Source: Callaeas wilsoni
Lineage: Eukaryota > Chordata > Aves > Passeriformes > Callaeidae
Direction of reading: 5' to 3'
NCBI GenBank assembly: GCA_013398955.1
Contig: VWPU01001214.1
Location: 142,813 to 206,812, forward strand
Length of the DNA: 64,000 nt
Positions 12,911 to 23,500 of this stretch are shown piece after piece; within the stretch, counting starts at the first letter, position 1, and every line of letters begins with the position of its first letter. The position numbers and the translations under genes were made by a program. Under the pieces are notes generated by a model, which saw only the letters and a list, made by a program, of their open reading frames with translations, made no database searches and was not told the origin of the DNA.

Positions 12911-12930
12911 CACTTAAATTATTTTAAGTG
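12911..12930. repeat. perfect 8-bp inverted repeat (NKX2-type motifs)
   Basis: CACTTAAA (12911-12918), a 4-base TTAT loop, and TTTAAGTG (12923-12930) form a perfect palindrome. CACTTAA/TTAAGTG is the known core for NKX2-class homeodomain proteins, so this could be a paired site. It could equally be a chance AT-rich palindrome. Confidence 0.5.
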
Positions 12931-13811
12931 CATGTGTTATTCCATGATTTCTATGTCCAAGTTAAACCTTGTTTTGGTTTGCGTTGTAACAATTTCTCGT
13001 TAAATGAGCCCTTGGAAACAGAAGAGTGGTGAGGGAAATTCGACACTCCCTACATTTGGAAAAGTGGAGAGGGTTATGCTGGGCTTCCTGTTTAAATAGT
13101 GGCAATGTGCTGCTGGAACTGTAGGAATGGGGGAACGACCCCACTTCATCACTAATTTCACTTTCCAAGTGACTGGAAAATTCTCCAATGCTTCCTGTTA
13201 AACAACACAAAAGACAAGTTCAGAGACCTGGTACCTCTGACAGTTGTGAAAGACAGGGAAAAAAAATGAATGACATTCTCCAGAGGATATTTTTCTGTCA
13301 CTTAAGCAGTTTACATATTTCTCTATTTTTACCGTATTTTTCTTCTTCTGATCACCAGGGATCGTGTGTGAGTTTAGGGTCATTAGGGCTCTGTCTAGTG
13401 CCAGACAGATTCTGCTACAGTCAGATTTTTATGATGACAGCATGAAATTTTTTGAATGCACTGGTGAGTTGTGGGACTATTGTTAGGCTGTCATTAAAAA
13501 GAAAAAAAAATAAATATGTATCTTCGCTTTCTTGTACTACGAGCAAGCCTTTGGCTTTAAATTTTGCAAAATACAGCTGATTTCTTCGAAGAGATGAAAA
13601 AAGTAGCAAGTAAGTTTAATAATTAGTATTCAAAAATATATTGAACTGATTGTTTGCATCGAGAGTGAGAGAATACAATTTTTTTCGGGGCTAAGAGACA
13701 GAGCACAATAGTTGGGAAAACACAAAATTTAAAAAAAAAAAGCCAATGAAAAATTTGACATTTTTATTTAATTATTTTTTTTCCTTCTGTCTCTTTCCCC
13801 TTTCTTTTCAG

Positions 13812-14300
13812 TGTTTCAATCTGTTCTCCCCATCCTTGGGGAACACTGCTTGAACCTGCATTTGTGAATTATAAGCTCTCTGTACTGTACATAGCAGTTG
13901 TTAAGGATCAACTGATTAACCATTTTATAGAAGATTTAGAGGACTCATTCCAATTTTTACAACTCCATGTGGTTTTTAAATATTGTAATGTTTTCAACCA
14001 ATATGTTTTCTGTCTCCCAGCTGTAAAACAATACCTACTGGCTTGGGTGGAGGGAATTTATTTTTATACAATTTTGGTATAATACAATTTTTTTGCACGC
14101 TGCTAACAGCATCTTCTGGGAAAGAGTAAAAAAAGCCTCAAGATGAAATATTGTTCTGCTCATTCTTTGCTCATTCACTTGGGCCAGTGAAATATTATGG
14201 TCCAAACATTTGTTATCACACTGAACAACCTAGGAAGGGACACATGATGGGATTCACAAATTCACCTGTTTTGTTGGCTTAATAAACCCTTTAAATTCTT
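13812..14300 (+). other. candidate terminal exon / 3'-UTR-like block
   Basis: A long, nearly uninterrupted T/C tract (about 13775-13809) ending in CAG at 13809-13811 is a strong match to a splice acceptor. The following sequence is open in one frame (first full codon at 13813) for 89 codons to a TAA at 14080-14082. It also carries a perfect Pumilio-type TGTACATA (13886-13893), and an AATAAA signal follows at 14281-14286. In another frame the exon would end after 13 codons and the rest would be 3'-UTR. No protein is recognised and no upstream partner exon was found. The open length alone is within chance expectation, so this is a structural candidate only. Confidence 0.25.
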
Positions 14301-14854
14301 TCATATATTTAATATCCTGCCTATTTTTAAATTTAGAAATAGAGGGCTCACGTAAAACATGCCAAGTTGAAAAGATTTGTCTGTGTGGGCACTTAAAACT
14401 GTTTTTTTAAACGTGGGGGTTTGTATCAAGACACTAAGGACAAGGCATGGTTGGAATTTGTGTCCCTCTGCAGCTTTTAGCAACAGTATTTTCTCTTGGG
14501 GTTTTCTCTTTCCTTTACAAGAACTCGAAAAAACACAAAACAAAAGGTACACATCGACCTAAACAAAGTGGTGAGTGAATTTAACACCAATGTATGGCCT
14601 TGGGGTGATGCTCTGGGCACCTCAGCCTTTGTTTTCTAACAGAAAAGCCCTTCCTTCAGGAAGTTCAGGTGTGTTTCCTTGTGCATCTGAATTTCTAAGG
14701 GTTGGCTTTGAGCCGCAAATTTTAGGTCTTCACCCTTTCAGCTGATGTCAGGGCAAACATTGAAGCCTTTATCCCATCATGCTGCTACCCTGGCTTCAGC
14801 TGTACAGAGAATTTACGGAATTGCCTGTTTATCACCACCACCATCACTGATAAT

Positions 14855-14892
14855 GCTGTAATATTGTGATCATATTATCACAATATAGCAGC
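14855..14892. repeat. 16-bp inverted repeat with 6-base loop
   Basis: The arms at 14855-14870 and 14877-14892 pair at 14 of 16 positions around a CATATT loop. The core ATATTGTGAT / ATCACAATAT is perfect. It sits in AT-rich sequence and could fold as a hairpin. No flanking target duplication or transposon ends were seen. Confidence 0.7.
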
Positions 14893-17565
14893 TAATACAA
14901 TCAGAACATAATGATCGTAATTATAATTTTAGCTAATGTTATTTAGTGTAATATAACAATGCTCTAACAAATATAATAACAAAAATAATGCTTAAGGTCC
15001 TGAGCAGGAACAAACATGCTGTTTGGGCTAATGCACAACATACACTCAACTGTTGATTTCACAATAAAATCTAAATACTATCAAAGAGCACCAATTTGCC
15101 TCACAGGAACTAACCAGGCAGGACAAATTTAAATTGGTTTATCCTGCACTCTTTGTGAGTTAAGCTAAATTCATATTTACCGCAGAGCAGGGATGTGGGC
15201 ACACACTGCAGAGCCATCAGTGCCCACTTAACCCACGCTGGAGCTCTGAATTAGGAGGGAATTTCTGCATGGCCTGATAGACCCTTCTCAATTAGCACTG
15301 GAGCATCTTCATTTCACTGAAAGCACAAATAAAATGGAGACATGGTCACAGACACAGTCACTAATTAAGACACGTTCAAACAAAGGCCCAGATCTGGGAT
15401 TCTGTGAGATCCCACCCCCCTGACTGGATACTGCTTGGAATTATGAGCTACCAACTGAACTCACCTCCCTCTCTGCTCCTGAAGAGAGAATCCCCCAAGG
15501 AACTTTCCAGAAGTAGGGCTGTTCAGCCAGGATGCAGGAGAGCCACATTCGGATCCAAACCTGAGCCACGGCAGGTCTCCTGCAGGTTTTAGTGTCACTC
15601 ACTTTACCTCGCATGCTCCGTCTGGTACCTGGAAACTCTTCCAGACAAAAGCTCTTTAAAACTGGCATTAAGTAATAATTAACTCCTGACTGAAAGCCTT
15701 TGCACAAATAATCTCCAATAAAATCTACAAAGCTCTCCCTAGGAAGACAACGGGAGTTTCACAATTATTGTATTTGTAAGGGAAGAGCTTGGATCTGAAA
15801 TGTGCTGGCACTTGGACTTCCAACCCGCTCAGAGATTTTCCTTTTTCCTCTGTGTCAGATAATGGCATTTTCTTCCTAATATCATATTTCTGCAAGGGGA
15901 GCTTGGAGGTTTCCTGCAGGTACCAATCATGGGGGCAGCACGGAGGAAAAAAGAATATTAAATCATACAGAGCTGCAGATAAAAAGGGCAAGAGCACCTA
16001 AATATAATAGTTTATTAATAACTGTGAATCTTACAGGATCTGTGTAAAACCTTTCGTGACAGGATCTCTTCATTCTTTCTGTGATACTCTGCAACCTCTT
16101 ATTCCCACAGAACTTCTCCCAGCACTCACCACCTTAAATTTCCCATTAGAGGAACACAGATTGCACAATCAATGCATTTTAAATTTTTTAGTTTAAACTG
16201 CAATGATATTTTTCAGAGAAAAGCATCGAAATCTGCTTTCCTGTGAAAAATTTTTTCTTATGATATTTTCTTTCTGCAACAAATTTCTTTTGCCTGTAAC
16301 ATCTCATAGAGTTTATGGCACGCCAATTTTGACTGATGTGCTGTTCCTAACATTGTTACACTGATAGGAATTCCACAATATTTTAATTATTTGACTGCTG
16401 CAGGTTTGAGAAAAATTAACACAAGGCTCTTAGGTGAAAGAAGAACATGAAAGCTTCAACTCCAATTTTATTCACAGTTTTGCTTGATTTTATCTGGAAG
16501 TCTCGGACTAATCCATATCCTGTCTTACCTTTTAGCTGTTTCACAGGGATCCCATCCCTTTTTATTGGACTCTTGATGCCCACTGATGTTTTATGCATAA
16601 TGATGCTCAAGTTTAATTGAGCTGTAAGCTTCAGTTTAATTATGAGCCTTCATGACACCTTCAGCACTTTTTCTTCTCTGATTACTGTAACTGGTTCCCT
16701 CCAACCCCTTTAAAATCCTTAATCTATTAAACCACTTGTAGACAAGTCATTTTTAGGAGAAAGTCTAATTACTCTATTGCAATTATCTTAATGCATCCTC
16801 CGTATTTAGGAAAAAAAAAAATAATAACCTGAGTGAAATGCACTTTGTGGACTATTCCAAACATTCCCATTTAATGATCTGAGTCACACTGCATCTCTCT
16901 CGTGCTTAAGACGAATTTACGTGAAGAAAGTGACACTCCAAGTCCTCATCTCTTTGGTTACATTTCTGATCATTAGATTTCCCACAGGTTTTAGAGATGT
17001 GACCATGAGACTTGGTGGGCAATTCTGCTTCTTTCAGTGCGTGAAATTCTCATTCTTTCAGTTTTAGAGCAAAAAAAAAAGGTAAAAATGAAAAAAAAAA
17101 ATCAGTTACATGTATGCCTAATATATTTTCAAAAAGACCAATCATGAACCTTTCAAAAGATCAACTTTGCCAAAAATCTGATGGGTTTTAGAGAAGCAAA
17201 ATGATGGAAATTAAAATTATCTATGTTTGAAAAAGATAATGTTTGTACTCATATTTACAGCTTTTATAAAACCAGATTATCTCAAAATAATGACTTTTGA
17301 TCCAGTCAATTCTCTCAAGTATAAATTCTTTCTATACTTTCTGTACTTATTATTTTATATATTACATGCACAGCCTCTTTATACTCACTATTAATAATTA
17401 GTACTCATAGAAAATATGTTTCCTCAGTTTTGAGCAGGATCCTGGGTGGTTTTTGTGGATCAAACACTGTGAAGTGCTAATTTGTAAGACGTGTTTATAT
17501 TTTTAAGGTAATATTTAGTCAATTTTGAGTTATCTATAAAAAATTAACACAATCAACATCTTACC

Positions 17566-17639
17566 AAAAAAAAAAAAGAAAAAAAGAGAAAAGAGGAAAG
17601 AGAAAAGGGAAAAGAGAAAAAAGAGAAAAAAAAAGAAAG
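17566..17639 (+). repeat. 74-nt uninterrupted polypurine tract with mirror repeat
   Basis: All 74 bases are A or G on the + strand. Positions 17597-17619 form a perfect 23-base mirror repeat centred on 17608. Polypurine mirror repeats are the known substrate for intramolecular triplex (H-DNA). On the reverse strand it is a long pyrimidine tract followed directly by GGTAAGAT, with no AG between. Confidence 0.8.
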
Positions 17640-18399
17640 CAATATGACCTAAGTCCTTTTAGATCCAAATCCTGTGGACTGTCCCTGACCCTGAGGTTCC
17701 TGCTTAGCTGAAATACTTTAAAATTCTTCCTGAGAGTTTGAAAATTAGCCTCAAAATTAGCCAACATATATTATTTAAAAGCCCAAAGAAGAGATATGTG
17801 ACCTTGGAATTTTTTGGCAATTATTTTATATCTCCTTTTAAAAATTTAGCACATTTTATAGCTATAAATTAAACTATATATTGACTACAAATACAAATAT
17901 ATTAACTATAAAACTAGTAATTAAGACCTAAAATAAAAAGGAATTCACACTAAAAAACAAAACACACCAACCTAACAAATGTGTGTGAGACAGGAGGGAG
18001 CTGTACTTGGTTTTTGTTCAGTCAGAGCTGAAAACCAAATAAAATCTAAGCTCTCTATATTCCAATGCCTTAATATGGTTTGTGTTAAAAATGCTCTGTG
18101 ATTTACATTGGCATATGCGTTGTGAGCGTGGAAAAATAAAAATAAATTCATTTTAGAAATTAGCAGGGCAAGGTTCAGCATTAATGCTGACTCTTCTCTC
18201 CCCAGTTCCAATTTCCTCACTTTTCCTTGTACAAGCACAGCCTTAATGTCACACAAGCTGCATGCCTGGAATAGGACTTTATTTAGGATATTCCTTCCCT
18301 CTCCAGGATTTGTCACTTGTTCCCTAATTTATAGACTTGTTTTCTGCAACAGGGATCTTGACTGGATTTTTTTCCTCATTTCTTCACTTGGTGACCACA

Positions 18400-19641
18400 T
18401 AATTATCTGCCTGTTTGGTTAAACTCCTGAATTTGGGATCAGATGAATTTCTTGCATACAAACGAGCATATCGAGTACAAGGAACGTATCAATTCCAAAC
18501 CAGCGATTTGCCTTCTTGCGTTACAGGGTACTTTCTCCAAAGGCATCACTTCACATCACGCACTTCACCAAGTTCAAGACTGAGCTTGCAGTTCTGGGGC
18601 TCGCCGAAACGTCCTGCTCTCCCTCTCCAAACGGCAGGATCTGCTGAAGCAATCCTCGTGGAGGACAAGCGTGGTTGCCTAAGGATGTGCAGAATACAGA
18701 AGTTTACAGCTTATCAGCAAGTCCTGATTATCGGTTTATTCTTCGTTGTAGAAAAGGGCTGACAGATTTCCTTGTCTCTTTCTGCTTCTGTTTTCTTTTT
18801 AATTTTTTTCCCCTTTTTTTCTTTTTCCTTCTTTTTCATTTTTCTCCATTTTCTTTGTCGTTTAAGCTTTCTGCAACTTCAACATTGTCACTCAAACTAC
18901 TGGCCAAATGTCTCCAGAGAGTATTCATATTTTCTTAAGAAATATATTTTAAATCTATAAGACTCTTCTTGACCGGCGATCTCCTTTCACATCGGGGGGA
19001 GAGAGAGAGAATTTCCCATTTACAAAATAAATGCTCCACATTTTTCTCTACTCCTTCAAAGCAGGCTTTCCATAATACAATTACAGCGTTGGTGTTGTCA
19101 CTTAAATTTTTTAGGCAGGAGTTTCCTTCCAGGTCCATAACACAGACCACTAAACCTTGTGGTGGGGCAATGCCGAGCGAGCCCAGACCACGAGGAGAGC
19201 GAATAACGCCGGGCTGACTGTTCTCAAAAGCAGAAGCACTTTTCTGCCAAAAAACCACTCGCAGCTGCCTCCTCATTTCCTGGGGAAGTCAAGGTGTTCC
19301 CCTGGACCTACTTTCCAGCTCTGTGATTATGCAAGCGCCGTGGTGTTGCTCTGTAATATATGCAGATGGATTCAGCCTCGTTAGCATCACCGCGGCCTCG
19401 CTCCTGCGGTCTGGTGCCAGCCTCATCTGCGAGGGTGGGCAGCTCTGGGCGGCTGGATGTGCCAGCAGCCACAGCTGCTCTCCCTCTGCACGGCCCCCTC
19501 CAGCAGGGCACTCCTTCTCCAGGGCCGCTGCTGCTCCCCGGGTGCCCGCGCCTTCCCAATCCCAGCGCCACGGGGACATCGGCTGCTGGCTTTCCCGCTA
19601 CGCGTCCGTGCTCCTTCCCAGAGCGTTTGTCTCACTGGTAT
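18400..19641. promoter_or_regulatory. CpG-enriched region ending at the solo LTR
   Basis: CpG is visibly more frequent than in flanking DNA from about 18.4 kb. It is densest at 19322-19635, with about 22 CpG in roughly 310 bases at around 65% GC by eye, meeting the usual CpG-island thresholds approximately. Several open frames (up to 139 codons) overlap on both strands here, as expected where GC is high and stops are rare, and none is recognised. It may be an orphan CpG island or an unrecognised promoter/first exon. The LTR begins a few bases beyond its right edge. Confidence 0.4.
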
Positions 19642-19646
19642 CACGC
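19642..19646. repeat. 5' target-site duplication of the LTR
   Basis: CACGC immediately precedes the LTR and CACAC follows it (20330-20334), a 4-of-5 match. The mismatch would be a C-to-T change at the CpG seen on the opposite strand (G to A). Five-base duplications are typical of class III (ERVL-like) elements. Confidence 0.5.
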
Positions 19647-19649
19647 TGT

Positions 19650-19781
19650 CCTGGGTATTCTAGTACCGTCTCCAGGAGCTGTTGAAACCTGGGTATTTGA
19701 GTACCATCTTCAGGAGCTGTTGAAACCAGGTGAGCTGTTGAAACCTGGATATTCTCGTACCATCTTCAGGAGCTGTTGAAA
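19650..19781 (+). repeat. 38-bp tandem repeats in LTR U3
   Basis: Three 38-base units (19650-19687, 19688-19725, 19744-19781) run from CCTGG to CAGGAGCTGTTGAAA. The first two are directly adjacent. An 18-base partial unit (19726-19743) separates the second and third. Repeated U3 blocks in retroviral LTRs commonly act as enhancers, and that role is inferred here. Confidence 0.9.
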
Positions 19782-20007
19782 CCGGGTGAGGTGAAACCTT
19801 GCCTCCTCTCTCCGGACCATCTTCTGTTAATGGGCCAGCTGTCGAACCAGGTGGGGCACGGTTCTTTATCTCTCCCGTGACCCATCCTCCCTCTGGGGGA
19901 TATCTCCTGTTAATGGCCCATCTAGTCTCACCACATTGACTGACAAAATTCCATCATCCCATGGTGAGATGCTCTGCCCAGCGGGAGGAACCAAGCATCC
20001 CATCCTG

Positions 20008-20015
20008 GATATAAG
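20008..20015 (+). promoter_or_regulatory. TATA-like box of the LTR promoter
   Basis: GATATAAG lies within the LTR about 265 bases upstream of its poly(A) signal, at the position expected for the U3 promoter. Initiation would be predicted around 20035-20045. Confidence 0.5.
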
Positions 20016-20272
20016 CTAAGATTTCGAACACCAGAGTCAGCCCTTACCTACTGGATTCCCAGAGGACAAGAGCTACCACTGGACCTTCAGGTGAAGACCA
20101 GACCTTTTCTACGGGACCACTGCTACAGCAGAACCATCACTCCAGGAGGACTGCAGCCACCATTTTATCAGACTGCTACCAAAAACCTGACTGGCAGGGT
20201 ATCAGGTTGTATCCTGACTCTGTCAGTGGTTTCTTTTTGTGCCATTGCATTTATTTTAGGTTTTTTTTCCCT

Positions 20273-20278
20273 ATTAAA
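20273..20278 (+). terminator. LTR poly(A) signal
   Basis: ATTAAA follows a T-rich tract and lies about 50 bases before the LTR right end, consistent with the end of R. ATTAAA is the common variant of AATAAA. Confidence 0.55.
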
Positions 20279-20329
20279 TTGTATTTCTGACTTGGAGTCT
20301 CTCACTGGTTTTGCTTTCAAACCAGCACA

Positions 20330-20334
20330 CACAC
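20330..20334. repeat. 3' target-site duplication of the LTR
   Basis: CACAC after the CA end of the LTR pairs with CACGC at 19642-19646. Because the flank is a short CA run, placement could shift by two bases. Confidence 0.45.
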
Positions 20335-20519
20335 TACTCCTGATTAATAAGCTTCCCCCCACCTGAATTTCCACCTTTATCTCTTCACTCATGCTCCAAA
20401 ATCCACCCCAGACTAGCAATGGAATCTGCACTCTGCAACCAGCCTGGTTTTTAGTACTTCGAGCACCAGCTCAGACACACAAAGAGCTGCAGTCTGAATA
20501 TTGCAAGTTCCAGCACAAA

Positions 20520-20556
20520 AAAAAACCAAACCAAAACAAACAAACAAACAAACACA
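20520..20556 (+). repeat. CAAA-type simple repeat
   Basis: An A-rich tract passes into about four consecutive CAAA units and then a short CA run. It is a simple low-complexity repeat. Confidence 0.8.
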
Positions 20557-23500
20557 CACTGTTCAGGCACTGAGATGATATCAGAGCTCAAATCAAACAC
20601 TTTTATGCTGCCAAAACCTTCTCTTGGCTTTTTGTCTGGCCCTGGTCTTGCTTTGTTGTACAGAGAGTTCACATCCATCATTATTCCATCTTCAGAAGAA
20701 TCAGGCAGCAAAATGTGTCCTCGTCTGTCCCTCTCTTTACTGCTTTCAGGTCACAAACCTGGGAAAGGTTGAAAAAGGCGTTTCTGAAATGTTTTGAAGA
20801 TTTGTTCTCGCAGGAAGTGACTTACTAAACTAAATCCTTCTTAGTTATCTCCTGCAAAGGTTAAACTGTGGCAAAATTGAAAGTTCAGTCACTATTAGAG
20901 AAATGGTATAAATTGCTGCAAACTCTGGTAAATAGAAATACACTCAAATCCAGAGCAGAAACACAACGTAGTTCTCTAATAATTAATCACAGGAACAATT
21001 CACATGCATCACCTTCACTTCAGGACTTTAAATCAAATATAACCCTATTTTTCTAAGAGGTTATGCTTTAGTTCAGCAGGAGGTGATGCATGATGTAGAA
21101 ATGGGTGACACCTACGACTTGATGCTACAGAAAATCAGCCTGGAGTTTTGCAAAAGTTGATTGTGCTATTACAGGCACAATATTCTCTGCATATGAAAAT
21201 ATCTTACTCTTCAAAGCTGTCTTGACCTCCACACCATCAGCATGAGGAGTGGTTGATACACCTGGAACATGATATTCTTATATCTCCAGTAATATTTTTC
21301 AAAAAAAACATGGGGTTTGGCTCAGAACATTACCTGAATGAGTGATTTCAACTACGGGCAGATCATAATTTTGATGGAATGTGAGTCTTATCTAAAACCT
21401 GTAAAAAAAAAAAATATCAGTACTTGTTCATTGCATGTTTAGCTGGCTGAAAATAGAGCCAACAATTAGGAAATTGTTTTCCTACTGGACAATGAGAGAA
21501 TCTGGTGACACTGGGTCAAACCATCACAGAGCAGAACAGAATTCAACCTGTGAATATTTCAGCTGAATTTGACCATTCTATTTTCTTCCCAGCTGCAAAT
21601 ATTTTGCAGAGCCACAAATTTGGGGACGACTGCAACCACATTTCTCTACCTCCAGCTACAGAAAACCCTCAGTGTAATTCATCCTTGCTGTGTCCCAGAG
21701 TAGCTCCTCTGTGGATGTTTCTCATGGCTTGCGTGAAGCAGAGACTTTTCAATTTGAAAGGTGCAAATTTTGGATCAGATCAAAGTGCAATTAAAAAATA
21801 CTTCTCTGTTCCAGTATCGAAATTTGAAAACTAGTAATTAGGCAAAATCTAAACCATTTGTATATTTTAGGGTCAGTAGTGACTATTACCACACCCTTTC
21901 TAACACAAAAAGAAATTGTGTAGCCAAAATCATTTTATTCAAGACTAGATTCTCCTGAGCAATATACACTTCATAATTTCCCAGGAAAATATTTACTTAA
22001 AAACTCACAGGGAAAACATATTTCATGGGGGAAAAGCTGCTGAATTTAAGTAGCATGGCAAAATACGATGTTTTGACTGGCATTCTACAGTTATTTTTTC
22101 ATAACTTTTAATAATGTGTTTCACTTCTGGTTTATTCAATAAACAGCTCAATCACTTGATACTGAAATCACTCTTAAAATTTATTTCCTTCTATCAGGCA
22201 TACGAACCAGTTTGTTATTTATAGGATGAATGTTGTTATTGTAGGGTTTTCCATGGATGCTGAGTGCCCACTACTGACTGATTGCCTGACCTTGGGAAAA
22301 ACAGATTACCGTGACTTATCTTAAGAGAGTATACCAACAAATTCATAGACTTTATAGAGTAAAAGTGAGAAAACAAAGCTAAATTAGTGGATTTCACTTG
22401 AGAACTCGTGTCAGCCTATTTGATGAGGTTTGGAGGGGGTTGGTTTGCTTTGGTGTTTTTTAGAAGGGGTCAGAATCATTTTTAAAAGACTAAATTTGAT
22501 GATTTCTGTCTGCCCATGTCTATGAATGCACTCTGACAGAGGGTCCCTGGAGATCAGTGTGTGACCTGCAGCCCAGGATCTTTCAGCACTCCCAAATTCT
22601 CTGGGTCCAAGCCAATGCCAGACACTCCTCCTGCTGCCTCCCTGCTCAGGAGACGCTGGTCAGGATCTCCCCGGTGTAAATCTTCTGCCTCATCAGGAAA
22701 AACCCCCTTTCAGAAATCCTTCAGGATGCCCCCAGCTGTTACCAGGAGCTTTCCCTGGAATAGCTCACATCATGTAACAGCTCCAAACCCTCCTTTCAGC
22801 TCCAGGAGCCAAAGGCAAAAGAAAGGCAGAAGTTTGGTTTGCTTTTTTCCCAGGGAAAATCAGGACATGTCTCTGACATTGAGAAATTTGCCTGACATTC
22901 CAGAGAAATCCAGAAACTGTCATGTTTCCACTTGGAGTAAAAACTCTGTCTTTGCACAACTGCTCTTGGATTGGAGGGGTTATTTCAGATCCCTAATTTT
23001 ATTTTTAGGACCTGTAGAGTTACATATGTCATAAGCTATAATCGCTCTGAGTGTACTTACAGTAAATTCATGCCAAAGGATGGATGCAATAAGGGAAACT
23101 GATCCCACAGAACCCGGGGAAAGAAGAAAGAAATTACAAGAAAATTAAACAACAACGCTGTTAGAGAAAAATAAATTACAAAAGCCTCGTAGAATTATAT
23201 TATCTTTCCTTCTGGAAATATCTCTGCTCGTGTCTAATCTTTTTCATAATAGTTTTGTATTGGTAGATCTCAATCATTTGTTAACACCCTGGTGCAAACA
23301 AATCCTTTTTTCCCCTCTGTAGTTCTGTGTTAAGAAATCCCAGTTCCTAGGAAATTTCTTTCACAAGCAGCTAAATTTCAACAGTGCTATATTGAATCTC
23401 ATATAAACTGGTTCAGCATGGTCTACTTATTCCTGTACATCTCAAATTTGAACTCGTGATGTTTTCAAACTTTGTGTGTAATAAAAACATAATAATAGAT

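Larger units (their letters stand above)
12235..18400. other. unique AT-rich non-coding region
   Basis: Six kilobases without a recognised transposable element or known gene. It contains an NKX2-type palindrome (12911-12930), a 3'-exon-like block (13812-14300), a hairpin (14855-14892) and a polypurine tract (17566-17639), each listed separately. The remainder is A/T-rich sequence with short chance open frames. Confidence 0.55.
19647..20329 (+). mobile_element. solo LTR of an endogenous retrovirus (ERVL-like)
   Basis: The boundaries are set by near-perfect 8-base terminal inverted repeats: TGTCCTGG at the left end and CCAGCACA at the right (7 of 8 complementary), starting TG and ending CA. 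Inside are U3 direct repeats (19650-19781), a TATA-like box (20008-20015) and an ATTAAA poly(A) signal (20273-20278), in the expected U3-R-U5 order. The downstream flank shows no primer-binding site, and no gag/pol/env frame lies nearby, so internal DNA was lost, presumably by LTR-LTR recombination. The sequence resembles songbird LTR families from memory, which is unverified. Length is 683 bases. The 5-base duplication favours class III. Confidence 0.75.

Noticed and set aside
22561..23034. 157-codon + strand frame
   Set aside because: No recognisable domain, no splice context and no promoter. The serine/proline-rich composition reflects local C-rich sequence. Chance is the simplest explanation.
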